Origin: Plantactinospora soyae
Lineage (GTDB): Bacteria > Actinomycetota > Actinomycetes > Mycobacteriales > Micromonosporaceae
DNA: 64,000 nucleotides
Assembly: GCF_014874095.1 (NCBI RefSeq)
Contig: NZ_JADBEB010000001.1
Span: 2,232,001-2,296,000, forward strand
Direction of reading: 5' to 3'
Positions 1 through 8,946 of this stretch are shown here, piece by piece. Position 1 is the first letter of the stretch. Each line of letters opens with the position of its first letter. The translations under genes were made by a program, and so were the position numbers. The notes under the pieces were generated by a model, which had not been told where the DNA came from, did no database searches, and worked only from the letters and a program-made list of their open reading frames with translations.

Positions 1-1
1 C

Positions 2-190
2 CGGATCAGTGGTCCGGGCGGGTTCGACCAGCGGGAGAACGTGACCGACCTCGGGATCTCCGGTGCGGTCGTCCCGGCCGTCGGGGCCGGTGGCGCGGGG
101 CGGCAGCCGACGACCGGCGCCCCGGAACTCCGTACCCCGGAGCAGGCCGAGGCGCTCGCGGCGGAGCTCAAGGAGCGGACGCGCCGGTAA
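2..190 (+). CDS. C-terminal fragment of an unidentified protein (5' end outside window)
   Basis: An open frame enters from the left edge and ends at TAA (188-190), giving 62 residues with no start codon in the window. The visible tail has a Gly/Val-rich stretch (DLGISGAVVPAVGAGG) and then a charged C-terminus (AEALAAELKERTRR). It matches no family I can name. It converges on murD, and a perfect 14-bp hairpin follows 12 bp after the stop, which supports a real gene end. Function is not assigned. Confidence 0.6.
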   Translation, partial: RISGPGGFDQRENVTDLGISGAVVPAVGAGGAGRQPTTGAPELRTPEQAEALAAELKERTRR

Positions 191-202
191 CGGCGGTGCG
201 GT

Positions 203-234
203 GCGGGGGACCGGTCGGCGGACCGGTCCCCCGC
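203..234. terminator. Strong hairpin, bidirectional terminator between convergent genes
   Basis: Two perfectly complementary 14-nt arms (203-216 and 221-234, GCGGGGGACCGGTC and its complement) surround a 4-nt loop. It lies between the stop of the left-edge gene and the stop of murD on the other strand, so it probably ends transcription from both sides. There is no T-run, which is usual for actinobacterial terminators. Confidence 0.8.
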
Positions 235-263
235 CTACGTTCCGGACCGGGGCGGGCGCCCGG

Positions 264-1643
264 TCAGCCGGATTCGGCGCTGTCCTGGATCGCCTGCCGG
301 AAGACCCGGGACCGGTGCGCGTAGTTGTCGAACCGGCCGTAGCTGGGTGCGGCCGGGGAGAGCAGCACCACCCCACCGGCGGGGGTGCGCTCCCGGCCGA
401 TCCGGACCGCCTCGACCAGGTCGTCGGCGGTCAGGGTGGTGATCGTGGGTACGTCCTTCACCACGTCCAGGATCCGGGGCCCGCTGTCCGGGATGCCGAT
501 CATCGTCGCGGTGATCCCCTGCTCGGCGAGGAAGTCGCGCAGCGGTGCGTAGTCCACCCCCCGGTCCTCGCCGCCGACGATGACCGTCAACGGGCGGGCC
601 GCGTACGCCTCGATGGCGTGGATCGCCGACTGCGGGATGGTCGAGAGCGAGTCGTCGACGAAGGTGATGCCGGACGGGTCCTCGATCGGGGTGAGCCGGT
701 GCTCCAGCGCCGGCAGGGTGGCCAGCGCGGCGGCGAGTCGCTCCCGCTCGGCGACACAGTCGACGCCGACCGCCCGGAGCGCGGCGAGTGCGACACAGAG
801 GTTCCACTCGTTGTGCCGGCCGACCAGCGCCAGGGCGGTACGCGGAAAGAGCGGCTGGTCGTCGACGTACAGCCAGGGGGTGCCGTCCGGGCCGGCGGCG
901 ACTCCGACCCCGGCCTCCGGTCCGGTGGCCGACCCGGCGGGCACCAGCGGCAGCCCGGCGCGGGCCGTCAGTTCGGCCCGGAGCCGCTCGTCGTACGCGT
1001 TGAACACCACCTGCCGGGGCCCGTGCTCGACGATGTTGAGCTTGTGGCGGTAGTACTCGGCCTCGCCACCGGCCCAGTCGAGGTGCTCCGGCACCAGTGA
1101 GGTGAGCACCGCCACCTCGGGTGAGTCGGTCAGGTCGGCGCACTGGTACATGGAGAGTTCCAGCACGTACCGGTCGGCGGGGGGCAGGTCGAGCACCGGT
1201 ACGCCGATGTTGCCGCCGATCGCGTTGGGCCGATCGACCGCGGTGAGCAGGTGGCTGATCAGGTTGGTGGTGGTGCTCTTGCCCTTGCTGCCGGTCACCC
1301 CGATGGTCGCGGCGGCGTGTTCGGCCATCCACAGCGCGGTGCCGCTGGTGATCGGCACGCCCTGCTGACGTAGGCGTACCACCCAGGGGTGGGTCTCGCC
1401 GATCACCGGGGACCGGACCACCACGTCCGCCCGGAGCAGGGCCTCCAGGGCGGCGGGCCCGGTGTGCAGGGGTGCCGCCTCGGCGAGCCGCCCGGTCCAG
1501 GGGTTGGCGGCGTAGGTTTCCCGGTCCATCACCGCGACGAGGTCGGCCGGTCCGACCGGCGCGATGGCGTTGACCGCCGCCACGCCCTCCCGGCCGGTGC
1601 CCCAGACCGCGACGCGCCGACCACGCAATTCCGTCAACTGCAC
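264..1643 (-). CDS. murD: UDP-N-acetylmuramoyl-alanine-glutamate ligase (MurD type)
   Basis: Cytoplasmic Mur ligase that adds glutamate to UDP-MurNAc-L-Ala in peptidoglycan precursor synthesis. The 459-aa product has an N-terminal nucleotide-fold start (VAVWGTGREG, residues 11-20), the Mur-ligase ATP loop GSKGKST (118-124) and a C-terminal ligase domain with the DDSLSTIP stretch. I chose GTG at 1643 because AAGGAG lies 7 nt upstream; the open frame extends further but begins in non-conserved sequence. It stands alone, not in a division/cell-wall cluster, so the genome may carry another murD. The N-terminal motif recalls MurD2, which ligates L-Glu and works with the epimerase MurL in Xanthomonas. 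That reading is inference; the family assignment is firm. Confidence 0.88.
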   Translation of the reverse strand: MQLTELRGRRVAVWGTGREGVAAVNAIAPVGPADLVAVMDRETYAANPWTGRLAEAAPLHTGPAALEALLRADVVVRSPVIGETHPWVVRLRQQGVPITSGTALWMAEHAAATIGVTGSKGKSTTTNLISHLLTAVDRPNAIGGNIGVPVLDLPPADRYVLELSMYQCADLTDSPEVAVLTSLVPEHLDWAGGEAEYYRHKLNIVEHGPRQVVFNAYDERLRAELTARAGLPLVPAGSATGPEAGVGVAAGPDGTPWLYVDDQPLFPRTALALVGRHNEWNLCVALAALRAVGVDCVAERERLAAALATLPALEHRLTPIEDPSGITFVDDSLSTIPQSAIHAIEAYAARPLTVIVGGEDRGVDYAPLRDFLAEQGITATMIGIPDSGPRILDVVKDVPTITTLTADDLVEAVRIGRERTPAGGVVLLSPAAPSYGRFDNYAHRSRVFRQAIQDSAESG

Positions 1644-1823
1644 CCGAGAACTCCTTCGCCCGCGGATCGCCCGCGGTCCACGGTGGCGATCATGCGCGTT
1701 CTGGTACGCGCCCAAACTCTAGTCGGGGCGGCCCGGCGTCGGGTGGGGGATGCGCGGTGCCGACTTCGTCGCCGGGGCTGTTGTCCGGATCACGTCGCCG
1801 GCCGGGGGAGAGGCGGTAAATCA

Positions 1824-2525
1824 ATGGTGAGTGAGTCGCTCACTCAGTTACAGTTCCCCTCCGTGAGAGCAGACGGCACCAGCGACGCGGCGGACCGCCC
1901 GGGAACCGGGCCGGCCCAGTGCCCCTCGAAACGGGCCCGGCCACTGCCGCCGGACGAGCGCCGCGCGGCGCTGATCGCCGCCACTCTGCCGCTGGTGGCC
2001 GAGTACGGGACGAAGGTCAGCACGAGGCAGATCGCCGAGGCCGCCGGGGTCGCCGAGGGCACGATCTTCCGGGTCTTCCCGGACAAGGACTCGCTGATCC
2101 AGGCGGCCGTCTCGACCGCACTGGATCCCACCGAACCACTGGCCGAACTCGCCGCGGTGGACCCGGCGCTGCCGCTGCGCGAGCGGCTCACCGAGGCGGC
2201 CGGCATCATGCAACGGCGCCTGATCGGTGTGATCAACCTGCTGATCGCGATCGGGGTGCACTCTCCGCCGCCGCCCAAGGAACACGAGGAGCACCGCGCC
2301 AACCTCCGGGCGCCGAGGGAGCGGATCCTCGAACTGACCGCCGACCTGCTGCGGCCGGACCAGCACCAGTTCCGCTACCCGGTCGAGGAGGTGGCCCGGC
2401 TGATGCAGCTGGTCCTCTTCTCCGGCTCCCACCCACTGATAACCGAGGGGCAGCCGATCGCCCCGGAGGAAATCGTTGCCCTGCTGCTCGACGGGGTGCG
2501 TCGACACCACCCGGAGCAGTCATGA
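1824..2525 (+). CDS. TetR/AcrR family repressor of the adjacent ABC exporter
   Basis: DNA-binding repressor of 233 aa from ATG 1824. Residues about 45-95 form the TetR helix-turn-helix (ALIAATLPLVAEYG, then STRQIAEAAGVAEGTIFRVFPDKDSL); the rest is the ligand/dimer domain. A GGAGAGG lies about 10 nt before ATG 1824, but a near-perfect operator (1828-1846) falls inside this reading frame, so GTG 1863 (220 aa, weak or no Shine-Dalgarno) is a serious alternative start. The gene ends 34 bp before the two exporter genes and probably forms one transcription unit with them, the usual layout of a drug-sensing repressor controlling its own pump. The ligand is unknown. Confidence 0.88.
   Translation: MVSESLTQLQFPSVRADGTSDAADRPGTGPAQCPSKRARPLPPDERRAALIAATLPLVAEYGTKVSTRQIAEAAGVAEGTIFRVFPDKDSLIQAAVSTALDPTEPLAELAAVDPALPLRERLTEAAGIMQRRLIGVINLLIAIGVHSPPPPKEHEEHRANLRAPRERILELTADLLRPDQHQFRYPVEEVARLMQLVLFSGSHPLITEGQPIAPEEIVALLLDGVRRHHPEQS
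1828..1846. promoter_or_regulatory. TetR-type operator (8-bp inverted repeat, 3-bp spacer)
   Basis: TGAGTGAG (1828-1835), TCG, CTCACTCA (1839-1846) is a perfect inverted repeat. TGAGTGA half-sites are typical of TetR-family operators. It overlaps the annotated repressor start, so binding would block transcription of repressor and exporter together (inference). Confidence 0.75.
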
Positions 2526-2559
2526 TCTTCAACCGCGCATTCGAAACGGGGGGTCAGCG

Positions 2560-4293
2560 ATGCTGACGCGACTACTACGCGGCTACCTGCGGCCGTACGC
2601 CCGACCGCTCACCGCCGTGGTGCTGCTGCAACTCGTCGGCACCATGGCCTCGCTCTACCTGCCGAGCCTCAACGCCGACATCATCGACAACGGCATCGCC
2701 CGGGGCGACACCGGCTACATCGTCAGCACCGGCGGCTGGATGCTGCTGATCAGCGGGGTGCAGATCGCCTGCTCGATCGCGGCGGTCTTCTTCGGCGCGC
2801 GGACCGCGATGAGCTTCGGTCGGGACCTACGGGCCGCGATCTTCCATCGGGTGATGGGATTCTCCGCCCGCGAGGTCGGCCAGTTCGGCGCGCCCTCGTT
2901 GATCACCCGCAACACCAACGACGTCCAGCAGGTGCAGATGCTGGTCGTGGTGACCTGCACGATGCTGGTGGCGGCCCCGATCACCCTGTTCGGCGGCGTG
3001 ATCATGGCGCTACGGGAGGACGTCGGACTCTCCTGGCTGATGCTGGTCTGCGTACCGGTGCTGGTGCTGGCCATCGGCCTGGTGATCCGTCGGATGGTGC
3101 CGCAGTTCCGGCTGATGCAGACCCGCATCGACACCGTGAACCGGGTGCTGCGGGAACAGATCACCGGCATTCGGGTCGTCCGGGCCTTCGTCCGGGAGCC
3201 GTACGAGACCCGACGGTTCGACGCGGCGAACGCCGACCTCACCGCCACCACACTCCAGGTCGGCCGGCTGATGGCGCTGGTCTTCCCGATCGTGATGCTG
3301 GTGCTCAACGCCTCCAGCGTCGCGGTGCTCTGGTTCGGCGCCTCCCGGATCGACTCGGGACAGATCCAGATCGGTGCGCTGACCGCCTTCCTGAGCTACC
3401 TGATGTTCATCCTGATGTCCGTCATGATGGCGACCTTCATGCTGATCATGGTGCCGAGGGCGGCGGTGTGCGCCGAGCGGATCGTCGAGGTGCTCGACAC
3501 CGGATCCTCCGTGGTGTCGGCCCCGCGACCGGTGACCGAGGTCGCGGTGCACGGTGACCTCGAACTGCGGGACGTCCGGTTCCAGTACCCGGGTGCCGCG
3601 GCTCCGGTGCTCCGGGACATCTCGTTCCGGGCCCGGGCCGGACAGACGACCGCGATCATCGGCAGCACCGGAGCGGGCAAGACCACCCTGTTGGGGCTGG
3701 TGCCGAGGCTCTTCGACGTCACCGGCGGTGCCGTACTGGTGGACGGGGTCGACGTCCGGGAACTCGACGCGGACCTGCTCTGGGAGCGGATCGGCCTGGT
3801 GCCGCAGCGGCCGTACCTCTTCACCGGAACGATCGCCAGCAACCTGCGGTACGGCAAGCCGGACGCGACCGACGAGGAACTCTGGGCCAGCCTGGAGATC
3901 GCCCAGGCCCGGGACTTCGTCGAGGCGCTGCCGGAGGGGCTGGACGCTCCGATCGCGCAGGGCGGAACGAACCTGTCCGGTGGGCAGCGGCAACGGCTCG
4001 CCATCGCCCGCGCCCTGGTCCGGAAACCGGAGATCTACCTCTTCGACGACTCGTTCTCCGCACTCGACCTCGGCACCGACGCGCGGCTGCGGGCGGCACT
4101 GCGCCCGGTCACGGCCGACGCCGCAGTGGTGATCGTGGCGCAGCGGGTTTCCACCATCGTCGACGCCGACCAGATCATCGTGCTGGAGAACGGGTCGATC
4201 GTCGGCGCCGGCCGGCACGACGAACTCCTGGAGAGCTGTACGACGTACGCCGAGATCGTCGAGTCCCAGTTGGCCGTGGCGGTCCGGTCATGA
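2560..4293 (+). CDS. Heterodimeric ABC exporter, half 1 (degenerate ATP site)
   Basis: Half-transporter of 577 aa in the inner membrane: about six transmembrane helices (residues 15-300), then a nucleotide-binding domain. Walker [10 protein letters not shown] (about 368-376) and signature LSGGQ (about 472) are canonical, but Walker B ends FDD instead of FDE (D496-D497) and the switch histidine is Gln (VAQRVSTI). These are the changes seen in the degenerate subunit of TM287/288- or BmrCD-like exporters. ATG 2560 has a GGGGG ribosome site. The stop overlaps the next gene by ATGA, so the two halves are translationally coupled. The substrate is probably a drug or lipid-like compound; it cannot be read from the sequence. 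Confidence 0.93.
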   Translation: MLTRLLRGYLRPYARPLTAVVLLQLVGTMASLYLPSLNADIIDNGIARGDTGYIVSTGGWMLLISGVQIACSIAAVFFGARTAMSFGRDLRAAIFHRVMGFSAREVGQFGAPSLITRNTNDVQQVQMLVVVTCTMLVAAPITLFGGVIMALREDVGLSWLMLVCVPVLVLAIGLVIRRMVPQFRLMQTRIDTVNRVLREQITGIRVVRAFVREPYETRRFDAANADLTATTLQVGRLMALVFPIVMLVLNASSVAVLWFGASRIDSGQIQIGALTAFLSYLMFILMSVMMATFMLIMVPRAAVCAERIVEVLDTGSSVVSAPRPVTEVAVHGDLELRDVRFQYPGAAAPVLRDISFRARAGQTTAIIGSTGAGKTTLLGLVPRLFDVTGGAVLVDGVDVRELDADLLWERIGLVPQRPYLFTGTIASNLRYGKPDATDEELWASLEIAQARDFVEALPEGLDAPIAQGGTNLSGGQRQRLAIARALVRKPEIYLFDDSFSALDLGTDARLRAALRPVTADAAVVIVAQRVSTIVDADQIIVLENGSIVGAGRHDELLESCTTYAEIVESQLAVAVRS

Positions 4294-6392
4294 GCGAGCG
4301 GAGCGAGCGAATCAGCGACGCCAACGGCAAGCCGGCGGACGAGCAGACCCGGAGTGCGGAATTGAACCAGAAGACGGCCCCGACGACTCCGGCGCGGTTG
4401 CCGGCCGGGGGCGGGCGGGGCGGCCCCGCGTGGGCGAGCGTCGGAATGCCGGCCGAGAAGTCGATGAACTTCGGCCCGTCGGCCCGGCGGTTGATGGGCC
4501 GGCTCCGGCCGCAGCGGGTACACCTGCTCGCGGTCATCGTGCTGGCGATCGTCAGCGTGGGGATGTCGGTGGTCGGCCCGAAGATCCTCGGGCACGCCAC
4601 CGATCTGATCTTCTCCGGGTTGATCGGCAAGCAACTGCCGGCCGGGGTGACCGCCCAGCAGGCCGCCGACAATGCCCGCGCGGCCGGCAACGACAGCTTC
4701 GCCGACATGCTGGAGAAGATGGACGTCCTGCCGGGCGTCGGCATCGACTTCGGCCGGCTCGGCCAGGTGCTGCTGCTGGCGATGGGCCTGTTCCTCGCCG
4801 CCAGCCTGCTCGGCTGGTTGCAGGGGTACATCCTGAACGGTGCCGTGCAGAACACCATCCGGCAGTTGCGCGCCGACGTCGAGGACAAGCTCAACCGGCT
4901 GCCGTTGCCGTACTTCGACGGCCAGCCCCGGGGCGAGTTGCTCAGCCGGGTCACCAACGACATCGACAACATCTCGCAGAGCCTGCAACAGACGCTGAGC
5001 CAGCTCCTCACCTCGCTGCTCACCGTCATCGGCGTACTCGTGATGATGTTCGTGATCTCGCCGCTGCTGGCCGTGGTCGCGCTGGTCGCCGTACCGCTGT
5101 CGGTGCTCGTGACGAAGCAGATCGCGACGCGGTCACAGAAGCAGTTCATCGCGCAGTGGCAGCACACCGGGGCGTTGAACGGCCAGATCGAGGAGGCGTT
5201 CACCGGGCACGAGCTGGTCAAGGTCTTCGGCCGGCAGCGCGAGGTCGAGGCGGCCTTCGGCACCAAGAACGACGAGCTGTACAAGGCGAGCTTCTCGGCA
5301 CAGTTCGTCTCGGGCATCATCATGCCGTCGATGATGTTCATCGGGAACCTGAGCTACGTGCTGATCGCGGTGATCGGCGGCCTGCGGGTCGCCTCCGGAA
5401 CGATGACGCTGGGCGACGTGCAGGCGTTCATCCAGTACTCCCGGCAGTTCACCCAGCCGCTGACCCAGGTCGCGTCGATGGCGAACCTGTTGCAGTCCGG
5501 GGTCGCCTCGGCCGAGCGGGTCTTCGACGTACTGGACGCGCGGGAGCAGAGCCCGGACCCGGCCGTACCGGCCCGGCTCACCGACCGGCACGGCCGGGTC
5601 GAGTTCGAGCACGTCTCCTTCCGGTACGACCCGGAGAAGCCGTTGATCGACGACCTCTCCCTGGTGGCCGAGCCCGGACACACGGTGGCGATCGTCGGGC
5701 CGACCGGCGCCGGCAAGACCACCCTGGTGAACCTGATCATGCGGTTCTACGAACTCGACGCCGGGCGCATCACCCTGGACGGCGTCGACCTCACGGAACT
5801 GCGCCGGGACACCCTGCGCGGCGAGATCGGCATGGTGCTCCAGGACACCTGGCTGTTCGGCGGCACGATCCGGGACAACATCGCGTACGGCAACCCGGAG
5901 GCGAGCGAGGAGCAGATCGTCGCGGCGGCGAAGGCGACCTTCGTCGACCGGTTCGTGCAGAGCCTGCCGGACGGCTACGACACCGTCATCGACGAGGAGG
6001 GCAACAACGTCAGCGCGGGCGAGAAGCAGCTGATCACCATCGCCCGGGCGTTCCTGTCCGACCCGTCGCTGCTGATCCTGGACGAGGCGACGAGTTCGGT
6101 GGACACCCGTACCGAGGTGTTGTTGCAGCGGGCGATGGCCGCACTGCGGGCGGACCGGACCAGTTTCGTGATCGCGCACCGGCTGTCGACCATCCGGGAC
6201 GCCGACCTGATCCTGGTGATGGAGACCGGCCGGATCGTCGAGCAGGGTACCCACGACGAGCTGCTGGCTGTCGAGGGCGCGTACCACCGGCTCTACCACG
6301 CGCAGTTCTCGCAGCCGGCGGTCGAGGTGGAGCCGGCCGTGGTGGCCGGACCGGCCGGCGTACCCACCGGGGCGCCCCGGCAGCGGGGGTGA
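4290..6392 (+). CDS. Heterodimeric ABC exporter, half 2 (catalytic ATP site)
   Basis: Partner half-transporter, 700 aa from the ATG that overlaps the previous stop. The first ~50 residues ([12 protein letters not shown]..., Pro/Gly-rich) are non-conserved leader; ATG 4446 ([11 protein letters not shown]) is an alternative start. The membrane domain is followed by Walker [10 protein letters not shown] (about 470), a divergent signature VSAGEKQ in place of LSGGQ, a canonical Walker B LILDEAT (about 596) and a canonical IAHRLST switch. Its altered signature faces the degenerate Walker B/Gln of the partner, while its intact Walker motifs face the partner's LSGGQ. The pair therefore forms one working and one degenerate site. 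Co-regulated with the upstream TetR. Confidence 0.93.
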   Translation: MSERSERISDANGKPADEQTRSAELNQKTAPTTPARLPAGGGRGGPAWASVGMPAEKSMNFGPSARRLMGRLRPQRVHLLAVIVLAIVSVGMSVVGPKILGHATDLIFSGLIGKQLPAGVTAQQAADNARAAGNDSFADMLEKMDVLPGVGIDFGRLGQVLLLAMGLFLAASLLGWLQGYILNGAVQNTIRQLRADVEDKLNRLPLPYFDGQPRGELLSRVTNDIDNISQSLQQTLSQLLTSLLTVIGVLVMMFVISPLLAVVALVAVPLSVLVTKQIATRSQKQFIAQWQHTGALNGQIEEAFTGHELVKVFGRQREVEAAFGTKNDELYKASFSAQFVSGIIMPSMMFIGNLSYVLIAVIGGLRVASGTMTLGDVQAFIQYSRQFTQPLTQVASMANLLQSGVASAERVFDVLDAREQSPDPAVPARLTDRHGRVEFEHVSFRYDPEKPLIDDLSLVAEPGHTVAIVGPTGAGKTTLVNLIMRFYELDAGRITLDGVDLTELRRDTLRGEIGMVLQDTWLFGGTIRDNIAYGNPEASEEQIVAAAKATFVDRFVQSLPDGYDTVIDEEGNNVSAGEKQLITIARAFLSDPSLLILDEATSSVDTRTEVLLQRAMAALRADRTSFVIAHRLSTIRDADLILVMETGRIVEQGTHDELLAVEGAYHRLYHAQFSQPAVEVEPAVVAGPAGVPTGAPRQRG

Positions 6393-6455
6393 CGGGCGAC
6401 GGACGAGCGGTGTCGGCCGGGACCCTGCCCCGGCCGGCACCGGTAGGATGCGGGC

Positions 6456-7007
6456 ATGAGCTCCGAGGCTGTTGGCAGGCACATGCCCCCGGTCGTGACG
6501 CTCGATGACCTCACCGCCATGATGGCTGCCGACGAGCACCACCGGTACGAGATCAGCCCCGAGGGAGTTCTCTCGATCATGCCGCCGCCGGGGTATGCAC
6601 ACGCGATCATCGCGACGCGGCTGATGGTGTGGCTCGCCACCGCCGGTGTCCCGGCCGACCGGATCGCGCAGGCGGTCGGACTGCGAATTCCGGGTCGGAA
6701 CGGCGTCGGTGGGCGCATCCCCGACCTGGTCGTGTGGAGCAAGGCCCAGGTCGACGGTGTCTGGCTGCCGGTCGCCGATGTACTCCTCGTGGTGGAGATC
6801 GTCTCGCCGGGCTCCGAGGGTGTGGACACGGTGACCAAACGTAACGAGTACGCGGCCGCCGGCATCCCGCAGTACTGGATAGTCGACCAGGACGCGGCCC
6901 AGACCGTCACCATGCACCGCCTGGACGGTGACCACTACGCGGTACGAGCAAGCATGCCGCTGGCCTGGGTGCTCAACACCAGCCCGAGCGAGTACGACCT
7001 CGGCTGA
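6456..7007 (+). CDS. Uma2 family (DUF820) endonuclease-like protein
   Basis: 183-aa soluble protein of the Uma2/DUF820 family, a PD-(D/E)xK nuclease fold abundant in cyanobacteria and actinomycetes; its cellular role is not established. The catalytic pattern is visible: Asp in IPDLVVW, Glu in VVEIVSPGS, Lys in VTKRNEY, followed by the family signature GIPQYWIVD. ATG 6456 gives the usual length. It stands as a single gene after the exporter and is closed by a hairpin at 7022-7047. A second Uma2 gene lies at 16369-16965. Confidence 0.88.
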   Translation: MSSEAVGRHMPPVVTLDDLTAMMAADEHHRYEISPEGVLSIMPPPGYAHAIIATRLMVWLATAGVPADRIAQAVGLRIPGRNGVGGRIPDLVVWSKAQVDGVWLPVADVLLVVEIVSPGSEGVDTVTKRNEYAAAGIPQYWIVDQDAAQTVTMHRLDGDHYAVRASMPLAWVLNTSPSEYDLG

Positions 7008-7021
7008 CTGGAAGCGCAGAA

Positions 7022-7047
7022 AGCCCCCGACATCAATGGCGGGGGCT
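7022..7047 (+). terminator. Hairpin after the Uma2 gene
   Basis: AGCCCCCG (7022-7029) and CGGGGGCT (7040-7047) pair across a 10-nt loop, 14 bp past the Uma2 stop. Confidence 0.75.
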
Positions 7048-7109
7048 GCTGTCTTCCTGCTGGCGGCGCATCGAACAGCTGGGGGCGCGTCAGGGTCAGT
7101 TGTGCCCGG

Positions 7110-7148
7110 GGGCCTCGGACTCTCCCCGACCGGGAGAGCCCGAGGCCC
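7110..7148. terminator. Second long hairpin between Uma2 and the DUF7691-like gene
   Basis: GGGCCTCGG (7110-7118) pairs with CCGAGGCCC (7140-7148), with an inner CTCCC/GGGAG stem. It sits downstream of both convergent genes and may end transcription of the minus-strand gene whose stop is at 7182. Confidence 0.7.
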
Positions 7149-7181
7149 GTTGGGCGTCCTGCCCGGCGCACCCTCGATAGC

Positions 7182-7760
7182 TCAGTGGTAGAAGCCGACC
7201 ACCCCTCGGCCAGTGGCGGCGGCCTGGTCGAGCCAACTCGCGATGGTCTTCAACTCGGTGCTGGAGCCCGCCCGTAATGGCTCAACGTTCTGGGCGACCT
7301 GGTCCGCCGTCCAGTGCCCGATCGCCGGGAAGTCATGCGGGGCGGGAAACGCCACCGGGGCGCCACCGAAAACAAGGTCGCTCATGGTGATGCTGGCACC
7401 GATGCCTGCCAGCTCTACGTCGACGGTGTCCGAGAGGTACTGCGACGGGCACGGGTAGAACGGGCCGTTGTCGAGGAACCTGCCCGAAAACTCGACGATG
7501 AACTTGAACCCGTAGCCGTACATGGCACCGTCGAGCGACTTTTCCTCCCCCATGACGAGGTGCTTGATCGCCGTGAAGACCGAGGGCTCACCGCGCTCGT
7601 TGGACCAACCCAAAAAGTCGTTGACCTGGTAGATGTCATTTCGGAATTTGCCGCTGATCACTCGCCGCATCCGGTCGTCACCACTGCCGCAGAGAGCCAC
7701 CAGCTTGTCGATGTCGACCGCATAGGCCATCACGCCGTAACCCATGCCGTATCCCTTCAT
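7182..7760 (-). CDS. Hypothetical protein resembling DUF7691
   Basis: 192-aa soluble protein. The N-terminal GYGVMAYAVDIDKLVALCGSGD pattern and the aromatic-rich middle (AMYGYGFKFIVEFSG, FYPCPSQYLSD) resemble the actinobacterial DUF7691 family, which has no known activity; I recall this from memory and the call is tentative. ATG 7760 is the longest start; ATG 7745 (MGYGVMAYAV) is as likely. The last codons overlap a tRNA D-arm-like sequence (see findings). The G+C content is somewhat below that of neighbours. No operon partner. Confidence 0.65.
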   Translation of the reverse strand: MKGYGMGYGVMAYAVDIDKLVALCGSGDDRMRRVISGKFRNDIYQVNDFLGWSNERGEPSVFTAIKHLVMGEEKSLDGAMYGYGFKFIVEFSGRFLDNGPFYPCPSQYLSDTVDVELAGIGASITMSDLVFGGAPVAFPAPHDFPAIGHWTADQVAQNVEPLRAGSSTELKTIASWLDQAAATGRGVVGFYH

Positions 7761-7901
7761 ACGTCCGGCAAGATCAATGGCTGAGTCTAGGCGCGGGGTG
7801 CGACATCGGCCGCAAAGGTCATCCGGGTACGCGGAGAGACCGGTTCCGACGAAGGCAGACGTATGCCCATGGGCTGTCCCGGCCGAAGGTGACAGCCAGA
7901 G

Positions 7902-7934
7902 AAGCCCTCGGCCGGGATGGCGGAGGGCTTTTCT
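7902..7934. terminator. Hairpin with T-run on the plus strand
   Basis: AGCCCTC and GAGGGCT pair across a 13-nt loop and are followed by TTTT on the plus strand. It lies downstream of the minus-strand DUF397 gene, so it probably ends that operon, although the T-run faces the other way. Confidence 0.55.
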
Positions 7935-7976
7935 GTCGTCCGTTCAGGATCCCCGGGCTGTTGCGGCGCACCGAGG

Positions 7977-8174
7977 TCAGTTGTGCTGGCTGGTCAGGCT
8001 GACGAATGCCTGCCACTTCTCGGGGCTGAAGGTCAGCACCGGTCCCTGCTGGTCCTTGCTGTCCCGGACGAGGACCCGGCCGGGGAGGTTGTCGGCAACC
8101 TCCACACAGTCCCCGCCGTTCTGGCCGCTACGGCTGGACTTGCGCCAGTTTGGTTGCTGGGTCGTCATAGTCAT
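7977..8174 (-). CDS. DUF397 domain protein, partner of the XRE regulator
   Basis: 65-aa protein with the DUF397 hallmarks WRKSSRSG near the N-terminus and CVEVADNL in the middle, then VRDSKD and a FSPEKWQAFV end. DUF397 proteins are small acidic partners of DUF5753-type XRE regulators in developing actinomycetes. ATG 8174 (alternative ATG 8168) lies inside the end of the regulator gene, overlapping it by 47 bp, so the two are one operon and probably translationally coupled. Confidence 0.92.
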   Translation of the reverse strand: MTMTTQQPNWRKSSRSGQNGGDCVEVADNLPGRVLVRDSKDQQGPVLTFSPEKWQAFVSLTSQHN

Positions 8175-8946
8175 TCACCAACCTCAAGATGAGATCTCTC
8201 GACTGGTCACACGGGAGGGCGACCGCCGTTATAGTCTGCCACGTTCGCTCCAGGCCGGTCACGTGAGTTGGTTCCGCTGTTACGCGGCCTTCGTAGAAGT
8301 CATCCAGGAGGCCAACCGCGCCACCGACCTCCATGGTTGCCAGGGCGAATGACCCGCTGCGGCCCGGGTGTAACCCGGCGGAGTCCGGGACGACGTGGAC
8401 GAAGATGTTCGACCTGGCACCGGTGTCGGCCAGGTGCAGCAGTTGGTCCTTGGCAATCGCGGGTGGCCCGCACCGGAGGGCGGCGGCGTCGATGATGAAG
8501 GCGAAGGCCGGCCGGTCCGCCCGGTCGAGGATGGCGGCCTGCCGCTCCAATCGCTGGGCAACCCGGCTCGCCACCTCGTCGTCACTGAGCATGCCCGTGC
8601 TGGCGAAGACCGCCCGCGCGTAATCCTCTGTCTGCAATAGACCGGGGATCAGGGTTGCCTGAAAGTAGCGGAGGATTACCGCCGTCTCCTCCACGTCCCG
8701 CCAGGGTCGGAACCAGCTCGGGGTCGGCTTCCGATTCTTCCTGGCTTCGGCGGACAGTTTCTGAATCTCGTCACCGGTGTCGAAGAAGGCGTCCAGTGCC
8801 GCCGCCGTGTCCTGCTGCGGGGCGAGCCGGCTCGTCTCGAATGCCGCGATCAGCGACTTGCTGACCTGAACCGCATCGGCTACCTGATCTTGATTAACGC
8901 CCCGCTCGGCCCGTAGCTCCTTAAGTCTCGCCGGAAGATTACTCAC
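8128..8946 (-). CDS. XRE family regulator with DUF5753 domain
   Basis: 272-aa transcription regulator. Residues about 5-60 form an XRE helix-turn-helix (RLKELRAERGVNQDQVADAV); residues 90-270 are the DUF5753 domain with its usual motif PGLLQTEDYARAVF and the later AAALRC and HVVPDSAG. GTG 8946 is chosen because AGGAGG lies 9 nt upstream; a TTG two codons earlier is too close to that site. The family (WhiJ/AbaA-associated type) acts with DUF397 partners in development and antibiotic control in Streptomyces. Divergent from two small genes at 9198-9743, which may be its targets (inference). Confidence 0.9.
   Translation of the reverse strand: MSNLPARLKELRAERGVNQDQVADAVQVSKSLIAAFETSRLAPQQDTAAALDAFFDTGDEIQKLSAEARKNRKPTPSWFRPWRDVEETAVILRYFQATLIPGLLQTEDYARAVFASTGMLSDDEVASRVAQRLERQAAILDRADRPAFAFIIDAAALRCGPPAIAKDQLLHLADTGARSNIFVHVVPDSAGLHPGRSGSFALATMEVGGAVGLLDDFYEGRVTAEPTHVTGLERTWQTITAVALPCDQSRDLILRLVNDYDDPATKLAQVQP

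Noticed and set aside
235-1332. Long open frames on both strands over murD, such as 235-1332
   Set aside because: Arg/Pro/Gly-rich translations without motifs; frame shadows of the strongly supported MurD gene in GC-rich DNA.
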